From the NCBI RefSeq assembly GCF_001976065.1, contig NZ_MNAH01000003.1, positions 468,589 through 532,588 on the forward strand: 64,000 bases of DNA, in the 5' to 3' direction. Position 1 is the first letter of the stretch. Each line of letters starts with the position of its first letter. A program made the position numbers and the translations under genes. This document shows positions 28,075 to 36,289 of this stretch, piece by piece. The DNA comes from Pseudomonas putida. Lineage in GTDB: Bacteria > Pseudomonadota > Gammaproteobacteria > Pseudomonadales > Pseudomonadaceae. Below the pieces are notes generated by a model that was not told the DNA's origin, did no database searches, and saw nothing but the letters and a program-made list of their open reading frames with translations.

Positions 28075-28131
28075 TTCGCCCTGCGTACCCGCGCAGCTAA
28101 AATCCCTGACAGTTTTTTGCACAAACAAAAA

Positions 28132-28159
28132 AGCCCCGTAACTTTTCAGCTACGGGGCT
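28132..28159. terminator. Bidirectional rho-independent terminator
   Basis: A perfect 9-bp stem AGCCCCGTA/TACGGGGCT with a 10-base loop, followed by TTTTT on the plus strand and preceded by a run of A (a T tract on the minus strand). It can end the I78 transcript and the tRNA-Ser transcript. Confidence 0.88.
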
Positions 28160-28171
28160 TTTTCTATGTAA

Positions 28172-28261
28172 TGGCGGAGAGATAGGGATTCGAACCCTAG
28201 GTACCGGTGAAGGTACAACGGATTTCGAATCCGTCCCATTCGGCCACTCTGGCATCTCTCC
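28172..28261 (-). tRNA. tRNA-Ser (anticodon CGA)
   Basis: Read on the minus strand, a 90-nt cloverleaf is found. The acceptor stem GGAGAGA pairs with TCTCTCC, followed by G and the encoded CCA. The anticodon arm ACGGATTCGAAATCCGT shows CGA, which reads UCG codons. A long variable arm (GTACCTTCACCGGTAC) and the T arm GGGTTCGAATCCC complete the class II tRNA. It sits between purC and an AT-rich accessory-like patch. Confidence 0.95.
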
Positions 28262-28345
28262 AACGGCGCGCATCATATCAACACTTTTGCCGAAAGCAAA
28301 CCCTCTTTCGCAAATTTTTTCTGTGCTATCAGATGCTTGCGTCGA

Positions 28346-29059
28346 TTAAAGCGGTACGCCCAGACGGTTGGCGACTTCTTCGTAGGCTTCGATGACGTCA
28401 CCGAGGCCCTGGCGGAAGCGGTCCTTGTCCATTTTCTTCTTGGTCGCCTTGTCCCACAGGCGGCAGCCGTCCGGGCTGAATTCGTCGCCCAGGACGATGG
28501 AGCCGTCGTGGAACACGCCGAATTCCAGTTTGAAGTCGACCAGCAGCAGGCCGGCGTCGTCGAACAGTTTGCTCAGGACTTCGTTGACCTTGAGCGACAG
28601 CTCCTTCATGCGCGCCAGTTGCTCGGCAGTGCCCCAACCGAACGCCACGACGTGGGATTCGTTGATGAACGGGTCGCCCTTGGCGTCGTCTTTCAGGAAC
28701 AGTTCGAAGGTGTAAGGGTTGAGCTTCATGCCTTCTTCGACGCCCAGGCGCTTGACCAGGCTGCCGGCGGCGTAGTTACGCACGACGCACTCGACCGGGA
28801 TCATGTCGAGCTTCTTCACCAGGCACTCGTTGTCACCCAGCAGTTTGTCGAACTGGGTCGGCACGCCGGCGGCTTCGAGTTTCTGCATGATGAAGGCGTT
28901 GAACTTGTTGTTCACCATGCCTTTGCGGTCCAGCTGTTCGATGCGCTTGCCGTCGAACGCCGAAGTGTCGTTGCGAAACAGCAGGATCAAGCGGTTAGCG
29001 TCGTCGGTCTTGTAAACCGATTTGGCTTTGCCGCGGTAGAGTTCTTCACGTTTTTCCAT
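28346..29059 (-). CDS. purC: Phosphoribosylaminoimidazole-succinocarboxamide synthase
   Basis: A 237-residue SAICAR synthetase, step eight of purine synthesis. The N-terminal [20 protein letters not shown] is the ATP-binding start of the family and LVDFKLEFG and [14 protein letters not shown] carry conserved substrate residues. The chain has the usual length. It is the last gene of the dapA-bamC-hydrolase-purC run, 28 bases after the hydrolase. Confidence 0.95.
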   Translation of the reverse strand: MEKREELYRGKAKSVYKTDDANRLILLFRNDTSAFDGKRIEQLDRKGMVNNKFNAFIMQKLEAAGVPTQFDKLLGDNECLVKKLDMIPVECVVRNYAAGSLVKRLGVEEGMKLNPYTFELFLKDDAKGDPFINESHVVAFGWGTAEQLARMKELSLKVNEVLSKLFDDAGLLLVDFKLEFGVFHDGSIVLGDEFSPDGCRLWDKATKKKMDKDRFRQGLGDVIEAYEEVANRLGVPL

Positions 29060-29087
29060 GATGGGCTCCGCTTGCTAAGTAGGTGGG

Positions 29088-29846
29088 CTAGGCGATGTGA
29101 CGCCAGTCGAGCCCTGAATCTTGATCGGCCAGTTGCAGCCAGTCCGGGTCGCACCCAAGGGTGTCGACAAAACATTGCCGGGCCAGCCGCGGCAGGTTGT
29201 TCTTGCTGCTCAGATGGGCCAGGACCAGGTGTTGCAGGTCTTTCCAGCCCAACTCGGACACCAGGAATGCCGCCTGATGGTTGTTCAAATGTCCCAGCTC
29301 ACCGCCCACCCGTTGCTTGAGAAAGTACGGGTAATGACCGCGGGCCAGCATGTCCCGGCAATGGTTGGCCTCGATCATCAATGCATCGAGGTCGCGGTAG
29401 CCTTCCAGCACCTTGTCGCAATATGAGCCCAGGTCGGTCAACAGGCCGAAGCGCCGCTCACCGTCACTGAACACGTATTGCGTCGGCTCCTGCGCATCGT
29501 GGGCCACGGCAATGACACCAATGCTCAAGCTGCCGATCTGCAGTTGTTCGCCACCGGCCAGGAAGCCCGCGGGCTCGACCGGCTTGCGCATCCCGCGCAG
29601 GGTGCCGCGACTGAGGTAGACAGGCAGATTGTAGCGCCGAGACAGCAAACCCACGCCATGCACGTGGTCGGCATGTTCGTGGGTCACGAGTATCGCGCTC
29701 AACTGCGCAGGGTCTACACCCAGGCGCAGCAAGCGTTTTTCGGTTTCCCGCAGGGAGAAACCACAATCCACCAGCACATACGTATCAGCGCTGGCTATCA
29801 GCGTGCCATTCCCTTGGCTACCGCTGCCGAGAACGGCAAAACGCAT
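29088..29846 (-). CDS. MBL-fold metallo-hydrolase
   Basis: A 252-residue metallo-beta-lactamase-fold protein. The metal site motif is LVTHEHADHVHG, with SGSQGNGTLIASADTYVLVDCGFS at the start, placing it with the YycJ/WalJ-like single-domain hydrolases. The natural substrate is unknown. It sits between bamC (4-base gap) and purC and is almost certainly in their operon. Confidence 0.87.
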   Translation of the reverse strand: MRFAVLGSGSQGNGTLIASADTYVLVDCGFSLRETEKRLLRLGVDPAQLSAILVTHEHADHVHGVGLLSRRYNLPVYLSRGTLRGMRKPVEPAGFLAGGEQLQIGSLSIGVIAVAHDAQEPTQYVFSDGERRFGLLTDLGSYCDKVLEGYRDLDALMIEANHCRDMLARGHYPYFLKQRVGGELGHLNNHQAAFLVSELGWKDLQHLVLAHLSSKNNLPRLARQCFVDTLGCDPDWLQLADQDSGLDWRHIA

Positions 29847-29850
29847 GTGA

Positions 29851-30966
29851 TCAGCCCAAATTGTCCTGAATCACGCTCAACACTTTGCGCGCCACGTCAG
29901 CCGGCGCCACGGTGTTGATGTTTTTCTCGACGGTGACCTGGACGTTCTCGCCGACCTTGCTCAGGCGAACCTGATAGCGCTCGGCACGGGACTCGACTTC
30001 TTCCTTGCTCGGTGCGCTGCCGAACAGGCCGCTGAAGAACCCGGGCTTGTCGTCTTTCTTCTCGGCTTTTTCAGCGAGGTTGATGTAGTACAGGCCAAGG
30101 CTGCGGTTGATGTCTTCAACCCGCCATTCGCCTTGCTCCAGCGCACGACCGACGCTCGACCAGGCACGATCCAGGTCGGTACCGACGTTCAGCACCGGGT
30201 TGCCGCTACCATCTTCGCTCAGGCTGATGCGGCTTGGCGCGTCAAAGTCACGGGACGCCAGCATGGACACCGAACCGCCCTTCTCGGAGATACGGCTCAT
30301 GCTCGCCAGCATGTCGTCGACCAGTGCCGCATCCAGGCCAGTGTTGACCGAACGGTTGGTAAAGGCGACATCGGCAGTGCTGCCGGCAGGACGCTCGGCG
30401 GTAACCACGTAGATTTCACTGGTATTGCGCTGTACACCCGGCTCGATACGTACCCGGGCACGGATTTCGCTGTCAGAAGCGACGCCGGCTGCGCTCAGGC
30501 GCTTGGCCATTGCGGCGGACAGTTCGTCGGAATGCTGCCAGGTGGTGGTGAACTCGCCGGTTTGCGGACGCTGTTCGTCCAGGCGGAAACCGTTGTCCTG
30601 AAAGAACTGTACGGCCACGGGCCAGGCTTCCGCTGGCGGGTTCTGCGCCAGGATCGAGCGCGTATCGCCGCTCTTTTGCAGCGAGTAGGCGCTGGCGTCG
30701 GCGGCGGCCGTCAATGGCTGAGGCCGCGGTACGACGTATTCGCCCTTGGCGGTGTCATCGGCGACGTTGCGCGGAATCGGCAACAGCGGATCCAGGCGCT
30801 TGGCGGTGGTGATATCCGGTGGCAATTGCATCGGTGCAGTCTGTTGCGCTTCCAGGTAGTCGCTACCACGGTCACGGAAATAACCATCCGGGCCCCAGAG
30901 CCATCCACAGCCACTGGTGCTGGAGATGATCAAGGCAAGCGCGGAAAGTCCGGCCATTCGCTTCAT
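29851..30966 (-). CDS. bamC: Outer membrane assembly lipoprotein BamC
   Basis: The 371-residue product is the BamC/NlpB subunit of the outer-membrane protein insertion machine. It begins with a lipoprotein signal ending in SSTSGC, so Cys would be lipidated, followed by an unstructured region (DYLEAQQTAPMQLPPD) and two helix-grip domains. The ATG at 30966 is chosen because GAGGAAG precedes it by eight bases. dapA ends 17 bases upstream, the order expected for pseudomonads. Confidence 0.92.
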   Translation of the reverse strand: MKRMAGLSALALIISSTSGCGWLWGPDGYFRDRGSDYLEAQQTAPMQLPPDITTAKRLDPLLPIPRNVADDTAKGEYVVPRPQPLTAAADASAYSLQKSGDTRSILAQNPPAEAWPVAVQFFQDNGFRLDEQRPQTGEFTTTWQHSDELSAAMAKRLSAAGVASDSEIRARVRIEPGVQRNTSEIYVVTAERPAGSTADVAFTNRSVNTGLDAALVDDMLASMSRISEKGGSVSMLASRDFDAPSRISLSEDGSGNPVLNVGTDLDRAWSSVGRALEQGEWRVEDINRSLGLYYINLAEKAEKKDDKPGFFSGLFGSAPSKEEVESRAERYQVRLSKVGENVQVTVEKNINTVAPADVARKVLSVIQDNLG

Positions 30967-30983
30967 GCGTTGTACTTCCTCAA

Positions 30984-31862
30984 TTAAACCAGGACGCCGG
31001 ACTGGCGCATGGCCTGCCGCAGCGGTTCGTGACATTCGGCGCTGAGCCAGGTGAGCGGCAGACGGATTCCGTCAGGCATCAGGCCCATTTCATGCAGCGC
31101 CCATTTCACGGGAATTGGATTGGACTCGATAAACAGGGTTTTATTGAGTGGCATCAGTTTTTGGTGAATGGCGCGGGCCTTCTCGGCTTCGCCGTTCAGT
31201 GCAGCAATGCACAGGTCGGCCATGTCACGCGGGGCGACGTTGGCCGTCACCGAAATGTTGCCTTTACCGCCCAGCAGGATCAGTTCGACAGCGGTGGCGT
31301 CGTCACCGGAGATCACCAGGAAGTTGCTGTCGACGCCGTCGATGATGGCCTTGGCGCGCTGCAGGTCGCCGGTGGCTTCCTTGATACCGATGATGTTCTT
31401 GACGGTCGACAGGCGGATCACGGTCTCGGCCAGCATGTCGCAAGCGGTGCGGCCTGGCACGTTGTAGAGGATCTGCGGGATGTCGACGGCTTCGGCGATC
31501 GCCTTGAAGTGCTGGTACAGGCCTTCCTGGGTCGGCTTGTTGTAGTACGGCGTGACCAGCAGGCAAGCATCGGCGCCAGCGTTCTTCGCATTGGTGGTCA
31601 GCTCGATCGCCTCGCGAGTCGAGTTGGCGCCGGTACCGGCGATGACCGGAATGCGGCCGTTGACCTGCTTGACTACGCGACGGATCACTTCGATGTGTTC
31701 GCTCACATCAAGGGTGGCCGATTCACCTGTAGTGCCGACCGCCACGATGGCGTGGGTGCCGTTTTGCAGGTGAAAGTCCACCAGTTTGCTCAAGCTGTCC
31801 CAGTCGAGACGACCTTGTGCATCCATGGGTGTGACCAGTGCCACCATACTGCCCGCAATCAT
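30984..31862 (-). CDS. dapA: 4-hydroxy-tetrahydrodipicolinate synthase
   Basis: The 292-residue DapA condenses pyruvate and aspartate semialdehyde in the lysine/diaminopimelate pathway. The Schiff-base Lys161 is seen in GIKEATGD, with Thr44 and Thr45 in GTTGES, Tyr107 in TPYYNKP, Tyr133 and Arg138 in YNVPGRT, matching E. coli numbering. AGGAG lies eight bases before the ATG. It heads the dapA-bamC-hydrolase-purC operon. Confidence 0.95.
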   Translation of the reverse strand: MIAGSMVALVTPMDAQGRLDWDSLSKLVDFHLQNGTHAIVAVGTTGESATLDVSEHIEVIRRVVKQVNGRIPVIAGTGANSTREAIELTTNAKNAGADACLLVTPYYNKPTQEGLYQHFKAIAEAVDIPQILYNVPGRTACDMLAETVIRLSTVKNIIGIKEATGDLQRAKAIIDGVDSNFLVISGDDATAVELILLGGKGNISVTANVAPRDMADLCIAALNGEAEKARAIHQKLMPLNKTLFIESNPIPVKWALHEMGLMPDGIRLPLTWLSAECHEPLRQAMRQSGVLV

Positions 31863-32192
31863 GCAACCGCTCCTGCCGGAAAAAGAGAGCCGTAATGGTA
31901 CTGGCGCCAAGATGCTTGTACAAGCGAAGTACTGCGCTGCCGCCATTCCCCTTGGCGCTGCTTTTCGCTACCCTTCAGACTTTGATCGATACTGCTAAGC
32001 TCGTATTTCGGGTTTGCGCCTCCATTTTCGACATCACAAGCCCCCGATCCAGGGTTGCCACCCCCGCTCCTGCCGCTCTGGAGCCACGTTGCGACCTTGT
32101 GCCCGAGGCTTTGCGAATTCGCATGCGCAGGCTCGCTCCCGGCAAAACCCGCCGATAGAAGTACCGACCGCTCATCGCTTTAGGAATGCTGC
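31863..32192. promoter_or_regulatory. Divergent dapA/gcvR control region
   Basis: This 330-base gap must hold the promoters of dapA (minus) and gcvR (plus). No confident -10/-35 pairs, operator or RNA element was found by eye. The gcvR ribosome binding site TAGGAAT lies at about 32181-32187. No further gene is seen. Confidence 0.5.
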
Positions 32193-32753
32193 ATGTCCAC
32201 CCCCACAGTTCGCGAACAATTCCTTGTCATCAGTGCCCTCGGCGCCAACCCCATGGAGCTGACTAACGTCCTGTGCCGCGCCAGCCATGAAAATCGCTGC
32301 GCCGTGGTCACCTCCCGCCTGACCCGTCATGGCGAGTGCAGTGCGCTGGTCCTCGAAATCTCTGGCAGCTGGGACGCCCTGGCTCGCCTGGAAGGCAGCC
32401 TGCCGACCCTGGCAAAGCGGCACGCCTTCACCGTCAATGTGGTCCGCAGCGCGGCCCTGGAGAACCGTCCCCAGGCGTTGCCCTACGTGGCCTATGTCAG
32501 CTCGGCCTACCGCTCGGACATCATCAACGAGCTGTGCCAGTTCTTCATGGATCACAACGTCGAGCTGGAAAACCTGACCTGTGACACCTATCAGGCGCCT
32601 CAGACCGGCGGCACCATGCTCAACGCCACGTTTACCGTGACCTTGCCGGCCGGTGTGCAAATCAGCTGGTTGCGCGACCAGTTCCTCGACTTCGCCGATG
32701 CACTGAACCTCGACGCCCTGATCGAACCATGGCGTCCACAGAACCCAATGTAA
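32193..32753 (+). CDS. gcvR: Glycine cleavage system regulator-like protein GcvR
   Basis: A 186-residue protein of two ACT domains, the first starting FLVISALGANPMELTNVLCRASHENRC and the second ALPYVAYVSSAYRSDIINELCQFF. In E. coli GcvR binds GcvA and represses glycine cleavage genes when glycine is low. It is divergent from dapA and ten bases before bcp, the arrangement known for pseudomonads. Confidence 0.88.
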   Translation: MSTPTVREQFLVISALGANPMELTNVLCRASHENRCAVVTSRLTRHGECSALVLEISGSWDALARLEGSLPTLAKRHAFTVNVVRSAALENRPQALPYVAYVSSAYRSDIINELCQFFMDHNVELENLTCDTYQAPQTGGTMLNATFTVTLPAGVQISWLRDQFLDFADALNLDALIEPWRPQNPM

Positions 32754-32763
32754 GGAAGCATTC

Positions 32764-33237
32764 ATGGCCGTTGCACTCGACCAACCGGTTGCCGACTTCG
32801 AAGCACCCGCCACCAGCGGGCAAACCGTGCGCCTCGCCGACCTCAAGGGCAAGCAGGTAGTCATCTACTTCTACCCCAAGGACAGCACGCCGGGCTGCAC
32901 CACCCAGGGCCAGGGCTTTCGCGATCAGCTGGACGCCTTCAAGGCGGCCAACACCGAAGTGTTCGGTGTGTCCCGCGACAGCCTCAAGTCCCATGAGAAC
33001 TTCAAGGCCAAGCAGGCCTTTACCTTCGAGCTGATCAGTGACAAGGAAGAAGCGCTCTGCCAGCTGTTTGATGTGATCAAGCTGAAAAAGCTCTATGGCA
33101 AGGAATACATGGGCGTGGATCGCAGCACGTTCCTGATCGACAAGGACGGTGTGCTGCGTCAGGAATGGCGTGGTGTGAAGGTGCCGGGGCATGTGGATGC
33201 GGTGTTGGCGGCGGCACAGGCCCTTAACCAAGCCTGA
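32764..33237 (+). CDS. bcp: Thiol peroxidase of the Bcp/PrxQ family
   Basis: The 157-residue peroxiredoxin reduces hydroperoxides in the cytoplasm. The peroxidatic Cys45 is in PKDSTPGCTTQG. The E. coli-type resolving cysteine five residues later is missing (the sequence is TTQGQG); the only other cysteine is Cys99 in EEALCQLFDV, which could act as the alternative resolving residue. It follows gcvR in what is likely one transcript. Confidence 0.92.
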   Translation: MAVALDQPVADFEAPATSGQTVRLADLKGKQVVIYFYPKDSTPGCTTQGQGFRDQLDAFKAANTEVFGVSRDSLKSHENFKAKQAFTFELISDKEEALCQLFDVIKLKKLYGKEYMGVDRSTFLIDKDGVLRQEWRGVKVPGHVDAVLAAAQALNQA

Positions 33238-33262
33238 TTAATTGGGTGTCTGTTCTGACGCC

Positions 33263-33326
33263 TTCGCTGGCAAGCCAGCTCCTACAATGGTCGCGCGTAC
33301 CTTGTAGGAGCTGGCTTGCCAGCGAA
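33263..33326. repeat. REP doublet, TTCGCTGGCAAGCCAGC type
   Basis: Left arm TTCGCTGGCAAGCCAGCTCC, right arm GGAGCTGGCTTGCCAGCGAA, with a short centre, between convergent bcp and the PerM gene. Confidence 0.87.
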
Positions 33327-33346
33327 GAGGCCCTCAAAGCCAGTAT

Positions 33347-34417
33347 TCAAAGGAGCGGCGCCACCACCGGCTCCTTGCGCGGCCACGCATCCAGCACGGC
33401 CTTGAACAGCGTCGCCAGGGGAATCGCAAAGAACACCCCCCAGAAGCCCCATAGCCCGCCAAACAACAACACCGCGCAGATGATCGCCACCGGATGCAGG
33501 TTTACCGCTTCCGAGAACAGCAACGGCACCAGCACGTTACCGTCCAGCGTCTGGATAATCCCGTACACCGCCATCAGATAAATGAACTGATCGCTCCAGC
33601 CCCACTGGAACAGCGCAATCAGGAACACTGGCACGGTGACCACCACCGCCCCCACGTAGGGCACGACCACCGAGATGCCCACCAGCAAGGCCAGCAGCGC
33701 CGCGTAGTTGAGGTCCAGGACGACAAAGGCGACGTAGGTCACCCCACCACAAATGAAGATCTCGATGACTTTGCCACGAATGTAGTTGGCGATCTGTCGG
33801 TTCATCTCACGGGCGACGCGGGTGATCAGCGCCCGCTCGCGGGGCAGGTAGCCGCGCACCCACTGGCCGATCATCTCCCGGTCCTTGAGAAAGAAAAACA
33901 CCAGGATCGGCACCAGCACCAGGTAGATCATGATGTTGACCAGCAGGGGCAGGCTGGACAGCGAAAACGTCAGCGCCCACTGGCCAAACTTGCCGATCTC
34001 GCCCCGCGCCACTTCGATGGCCTGCAGCACCTGCTCGTCGGACACCAGGTGCGGGTAGCGCTCCGGCAGCAACAGCAACAGCGTCTGCCACTTGGCGAGC
34101 ATGCCAGGCAATTCGTTGAAAAGAGTGATCAGTTGATGCCAGAGCAACGGCACCACGACCACCATGAACACCAGCAGCAGCCCCATGAATAGCGCGAAGA
34201 CCAGCCCCACCGCGACGCCACCCGGCACCCGCAAGCGCTCGAGGCTCACCACCAGGCCCTGCATCAGGTAGGCCAGTACCATCCCCGCCAGCACCGGCGC
34301 GAGCATTCCGCCCAAGGTCAGCACGGCGGTGAATGCCAGGAACAACAGGACCGCCAGAACCACGGCTTCTTCGTCGGAGAAATAGCGCTGAATCCAGTCG
34401 CGCAACACTTTGAACAT
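33347..34417 (-). CDS. AI-2E/PerM family membrane transporter
   Basis: A 356-residue protein with about eight membrane helices, including VVLAVLLFLAFTAVLTLGGML and LLVFMVVVVPLLWHQLI. It belongs to the AI-2E (PerM/YdiK) family; members have been linked to autoinducer-2 export or to Na+/H+ antiport, and the activity here is not certain. The ATG at 34417 with AAGGAT upstream is preferred over the preceding TTG. TusA is encoded 31 bases upstream on the same strand. Confidence 0.86.
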   Translation of the reverse strand: MFKVLRDWIQRYFSDEEAVVLAVLLFLAFTAVLTLGGMLAPVLAGMVLAYLMQGLVVSLERLRVPGGVAVGLVFALFMGLLLVFMVVVVPLLWHQLITLFNELPGMLAKWQTLLLLLPERYPHLVSDEQVLQAIEVARGEIGKFGQWALTFSLSSLPLLVNIMIYLVLVPILVFFFLKDREMIGQWVRGYLPRERALITRVAREMNRQIANYIRGKVIEIFICGGVTYVAFVVLDLNYAALLALLVGISVVVPYVGAVVVTVPVFLIALFQWGWSDQFIYLMAVYGIIQTLDGNVLVPLLFSEAVNLHPVAIICAVLLFGGLWGFWGVFFAIPLATLFKAVLDAWPRKEPVVAPLL

Positions 34418-34448
34418 CAATAATCCTTAAGAACGAACGCAGCAGGTT

Positions 34449-34688
34449 TCAGGCTTTTTTCAACCAGTAACGGTAAATGCCCGCTTCATCTTCTTCACGA
34501 AGCAGCGTATGACCGGCCAATCGGGCAAAGGTGCGGAAATCACGCTGCGAACCCGCATCGGTGGCAATGACCTTGAGCACCGCGCCACTGGCCATCCGGT
34601 TGAGTTCCATCTTGGCCTTGAGCAACGGCAAGGGGCAATTGAGGCCACTGGCGTCGAGCTCAACATCATGGGCTACAGCGTCGATCAT
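34449..34688 (-). CDS. tusA: Sulfur carrier protein TusA
   Basis: The 79-residue product is a TusA-type sulfur carrier. The conserved Cys18 lies in the LNCPLPLLK motif at the start of helix 1. It relays sulfur, for example for 2-thiouridine tRNA modification or molybdenum cofactor enzymes. Length and motif are typical. It is upstream of the PerM gene and divergent from the BepA-type gene. Confidence 0.87.
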   Translation of the reverse strand: MIDAVAHDVELDASGLNCPLPLLKAKMELNRMASGAVLKVIATDAGSQRDFRTFARLAGHTLLREEDEAGIYRYWLKKA

Positions 34689-34786
34689 TGCATCACTCCG
34701 GGTCAGGTGGTTGAGTTACCTAGAATATCTGGTCGCAAGGCTGGTGTCCGGCTACAGTAAGCTCTTTGTCGACTAAGGCTCTGTGC

Positions 34787-36220
34787 ATGACTTTTTTGCG
34801 CCCTACCCTGCTGACGCTCGCTTGCCTGCTCGCCTCACCGGGCTTCGCCGACGACCTGCCGTCACTCGGCGACGCCAGTTCTGCCATTGTCTCGCCGCAA
34901 CAGGAATACCAATTGGGCCGCGCCTGGCTTGCCCTGTTGCGCAGCCAGGTGGCGCAGCTCAACGACCCGCAGCTCAAGGACTACGTCGAGTCCAGCGTCT
35001 ACCGCCTGGTGGAGACCAGCCAGGTCAATGACCGGCGCCTGGAGTTCATCCTGATCAACAGCCCGCAACTCAACGCGTTCGCGGCACCCGGCGGAATTGT
35101 CGGGGTCAACGGCGGCCTGTTCCTCAATGCGCAGACCGAAGGCGAATATGCCTCGGTACTGGCTCACGAATTGGCTCACTTGTCGCAGCGCCACTTTGCC
35201 CGTGGCGTCGAGGCCCAGCAACGCATGCAAGTACCGATGATGGCCGCGTTGCTGGCCGGTATCGTGATCGCGGCGGCCGGTGGCGGCGATGCCGGTATTG
35301 CGGCGATTGCAGGGACGCAGGCGGCGGCTATCCAGGAGCAGCGGCGATTCTCTCGGCAAAACGAACAGGAAGCCGATCGCATCGGCATCGTCAATCTGGA
35401 AAAGGCCGGCTACGACCCGCGCTCCATGCCCACCATGTTCGAACGCCTGGGGCGTCAGTACCGCTTCGACGCCAAGCCACCGGAATTCCTGCTGACTCAC
35501 CCGGTGACCGAATCGCGTATCGCTGACACCCGCAACCGTGCCGAGCAGGCCCCGCAAGGCGGCATCGAAGACACCCTGCGCTATCAGTTGATTCGCGCAC
35601 GGGTGCAGCTGATCTATGAAGAAACCCCGGGCCTGGGCGCCAAGCGTTTCCGCGCCCTGCTGGATGAAAACCCGAAAAGCGATGTGGCGCGCTACGGTCT
35701 TGCGATCGCCCAGATCAAGGGTGGCCAGCTGAACGAAGCACGGGAAAACCTCAAGTTGCTGCTGGCCAAGGCGCCGAACGAGATCATCTACAACCTCGCC
35801 CAGGTCGATCTGGACATCACCAACAATCGCCTGCCGAATGCACAGTCCCGGGTGGACCGGATGCTGGCGCAGTACCCAGGCAATTATCCGCTGAACCAGG
35901 TTCGCGTCGACCTGTTGCTGAAACAGAACCGCGCCGCCGATGCCGAAAAGGCCCTCGAAGGCCTGCTCAAATCGCGTCCGGACGATCCGGATGTGTGGTA
36001 TCAGGTCGCCGAAACACGCGGACTGTCAGGCAATATCATTGGCCTGCACCAGGCGCGCGCCGAGTATTTCGCGCTGGTGGGCGACTATCGCCAGGCCATC
36101 CAGCAGCTGGACTTTGCCAAACGCAAAGCCGGCACGAACTTCCCTCTGTCCTCGCGCATCGATGCCCGCCAGCGCGAGCTGATGGAGCAGGAACGCATGA
36201 TCAAGGACATGATGGGCTGA
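34787..36220 (+). CDS. bepA: Periplasmic M48 metalloprotease with TPRs (BepA-like)
   Basis: A 477-residue exported protein. A Sec signal (LTLACLLASPGFA) is followed by an M48 zinc peptidase domain with HELAH at residues 127-131 and the third ligand in NEQEADRIG, and then a tetratricopeptide region from about residue 300. This is the layout of E. coli BepA (YfgC), which edits stalled LptD and BamA at the outer membrane. A strong terminator follows the stop. Confidence 0.9.
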   Translation: MTFLRPTLLTLACLLASPGFADDLPSLGDASSAIVSPQQEYQLGRAWLALLRSQVAQLNDPQLKDYVESSVYRLVETSQVNDRRLEFILINSPQLNAFAAPGGIVGVNGGLFLNAQTEGEYASVLAHELAHLSQRHFARGVEAQQRMQVPMMAALLAGIVIAAAGGGDAGIAAIAGTQAAAIQEQRRFSRQNEQEADRIGIVNLEKAGYDPRSMPTMFERLGRQYRFDAKPPEFLLTHPVTESRIADTRNRAEQAPQGGIEDTLRYQLIRARVQLIYEETPGLGAKRFRALLDENPKSDVARYGLAIAQIKGGQLNEARENLKLLLAKAPNEIIYNLAQVDLDITNNRLPNAQSRVDRMLAQYPGNYPLNQVRVDLLLKQNRAADAEKALEGLLKSRPDDPDVWYQVAETRGLSGNIIGLHQARAEYFALVGDYRQAIQQLDFAKRKAGTNFPLSSRIDARQRELMEQERMIKDMMG

Positions 36221-36244
36221 CAAGTTTGCGCACCCGCAAAAAAA

Positions 36245-36270
36245 AACCGCCTCTTTCGAGGCGGTTTTTT
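36245..36270. terminator. Bidirectional terminator between bepA and mucD
   Basis: A perfect 9-bp stem AACCGCCTC/GAGGCGGTT with loop TTTC, flanked by an A run on the left and TTTT on the right, so it can end both convergent transcripts. Confidence 0.92.
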
Positions 36271-36289
36271 CATTCAGCCAACCAGCAGA

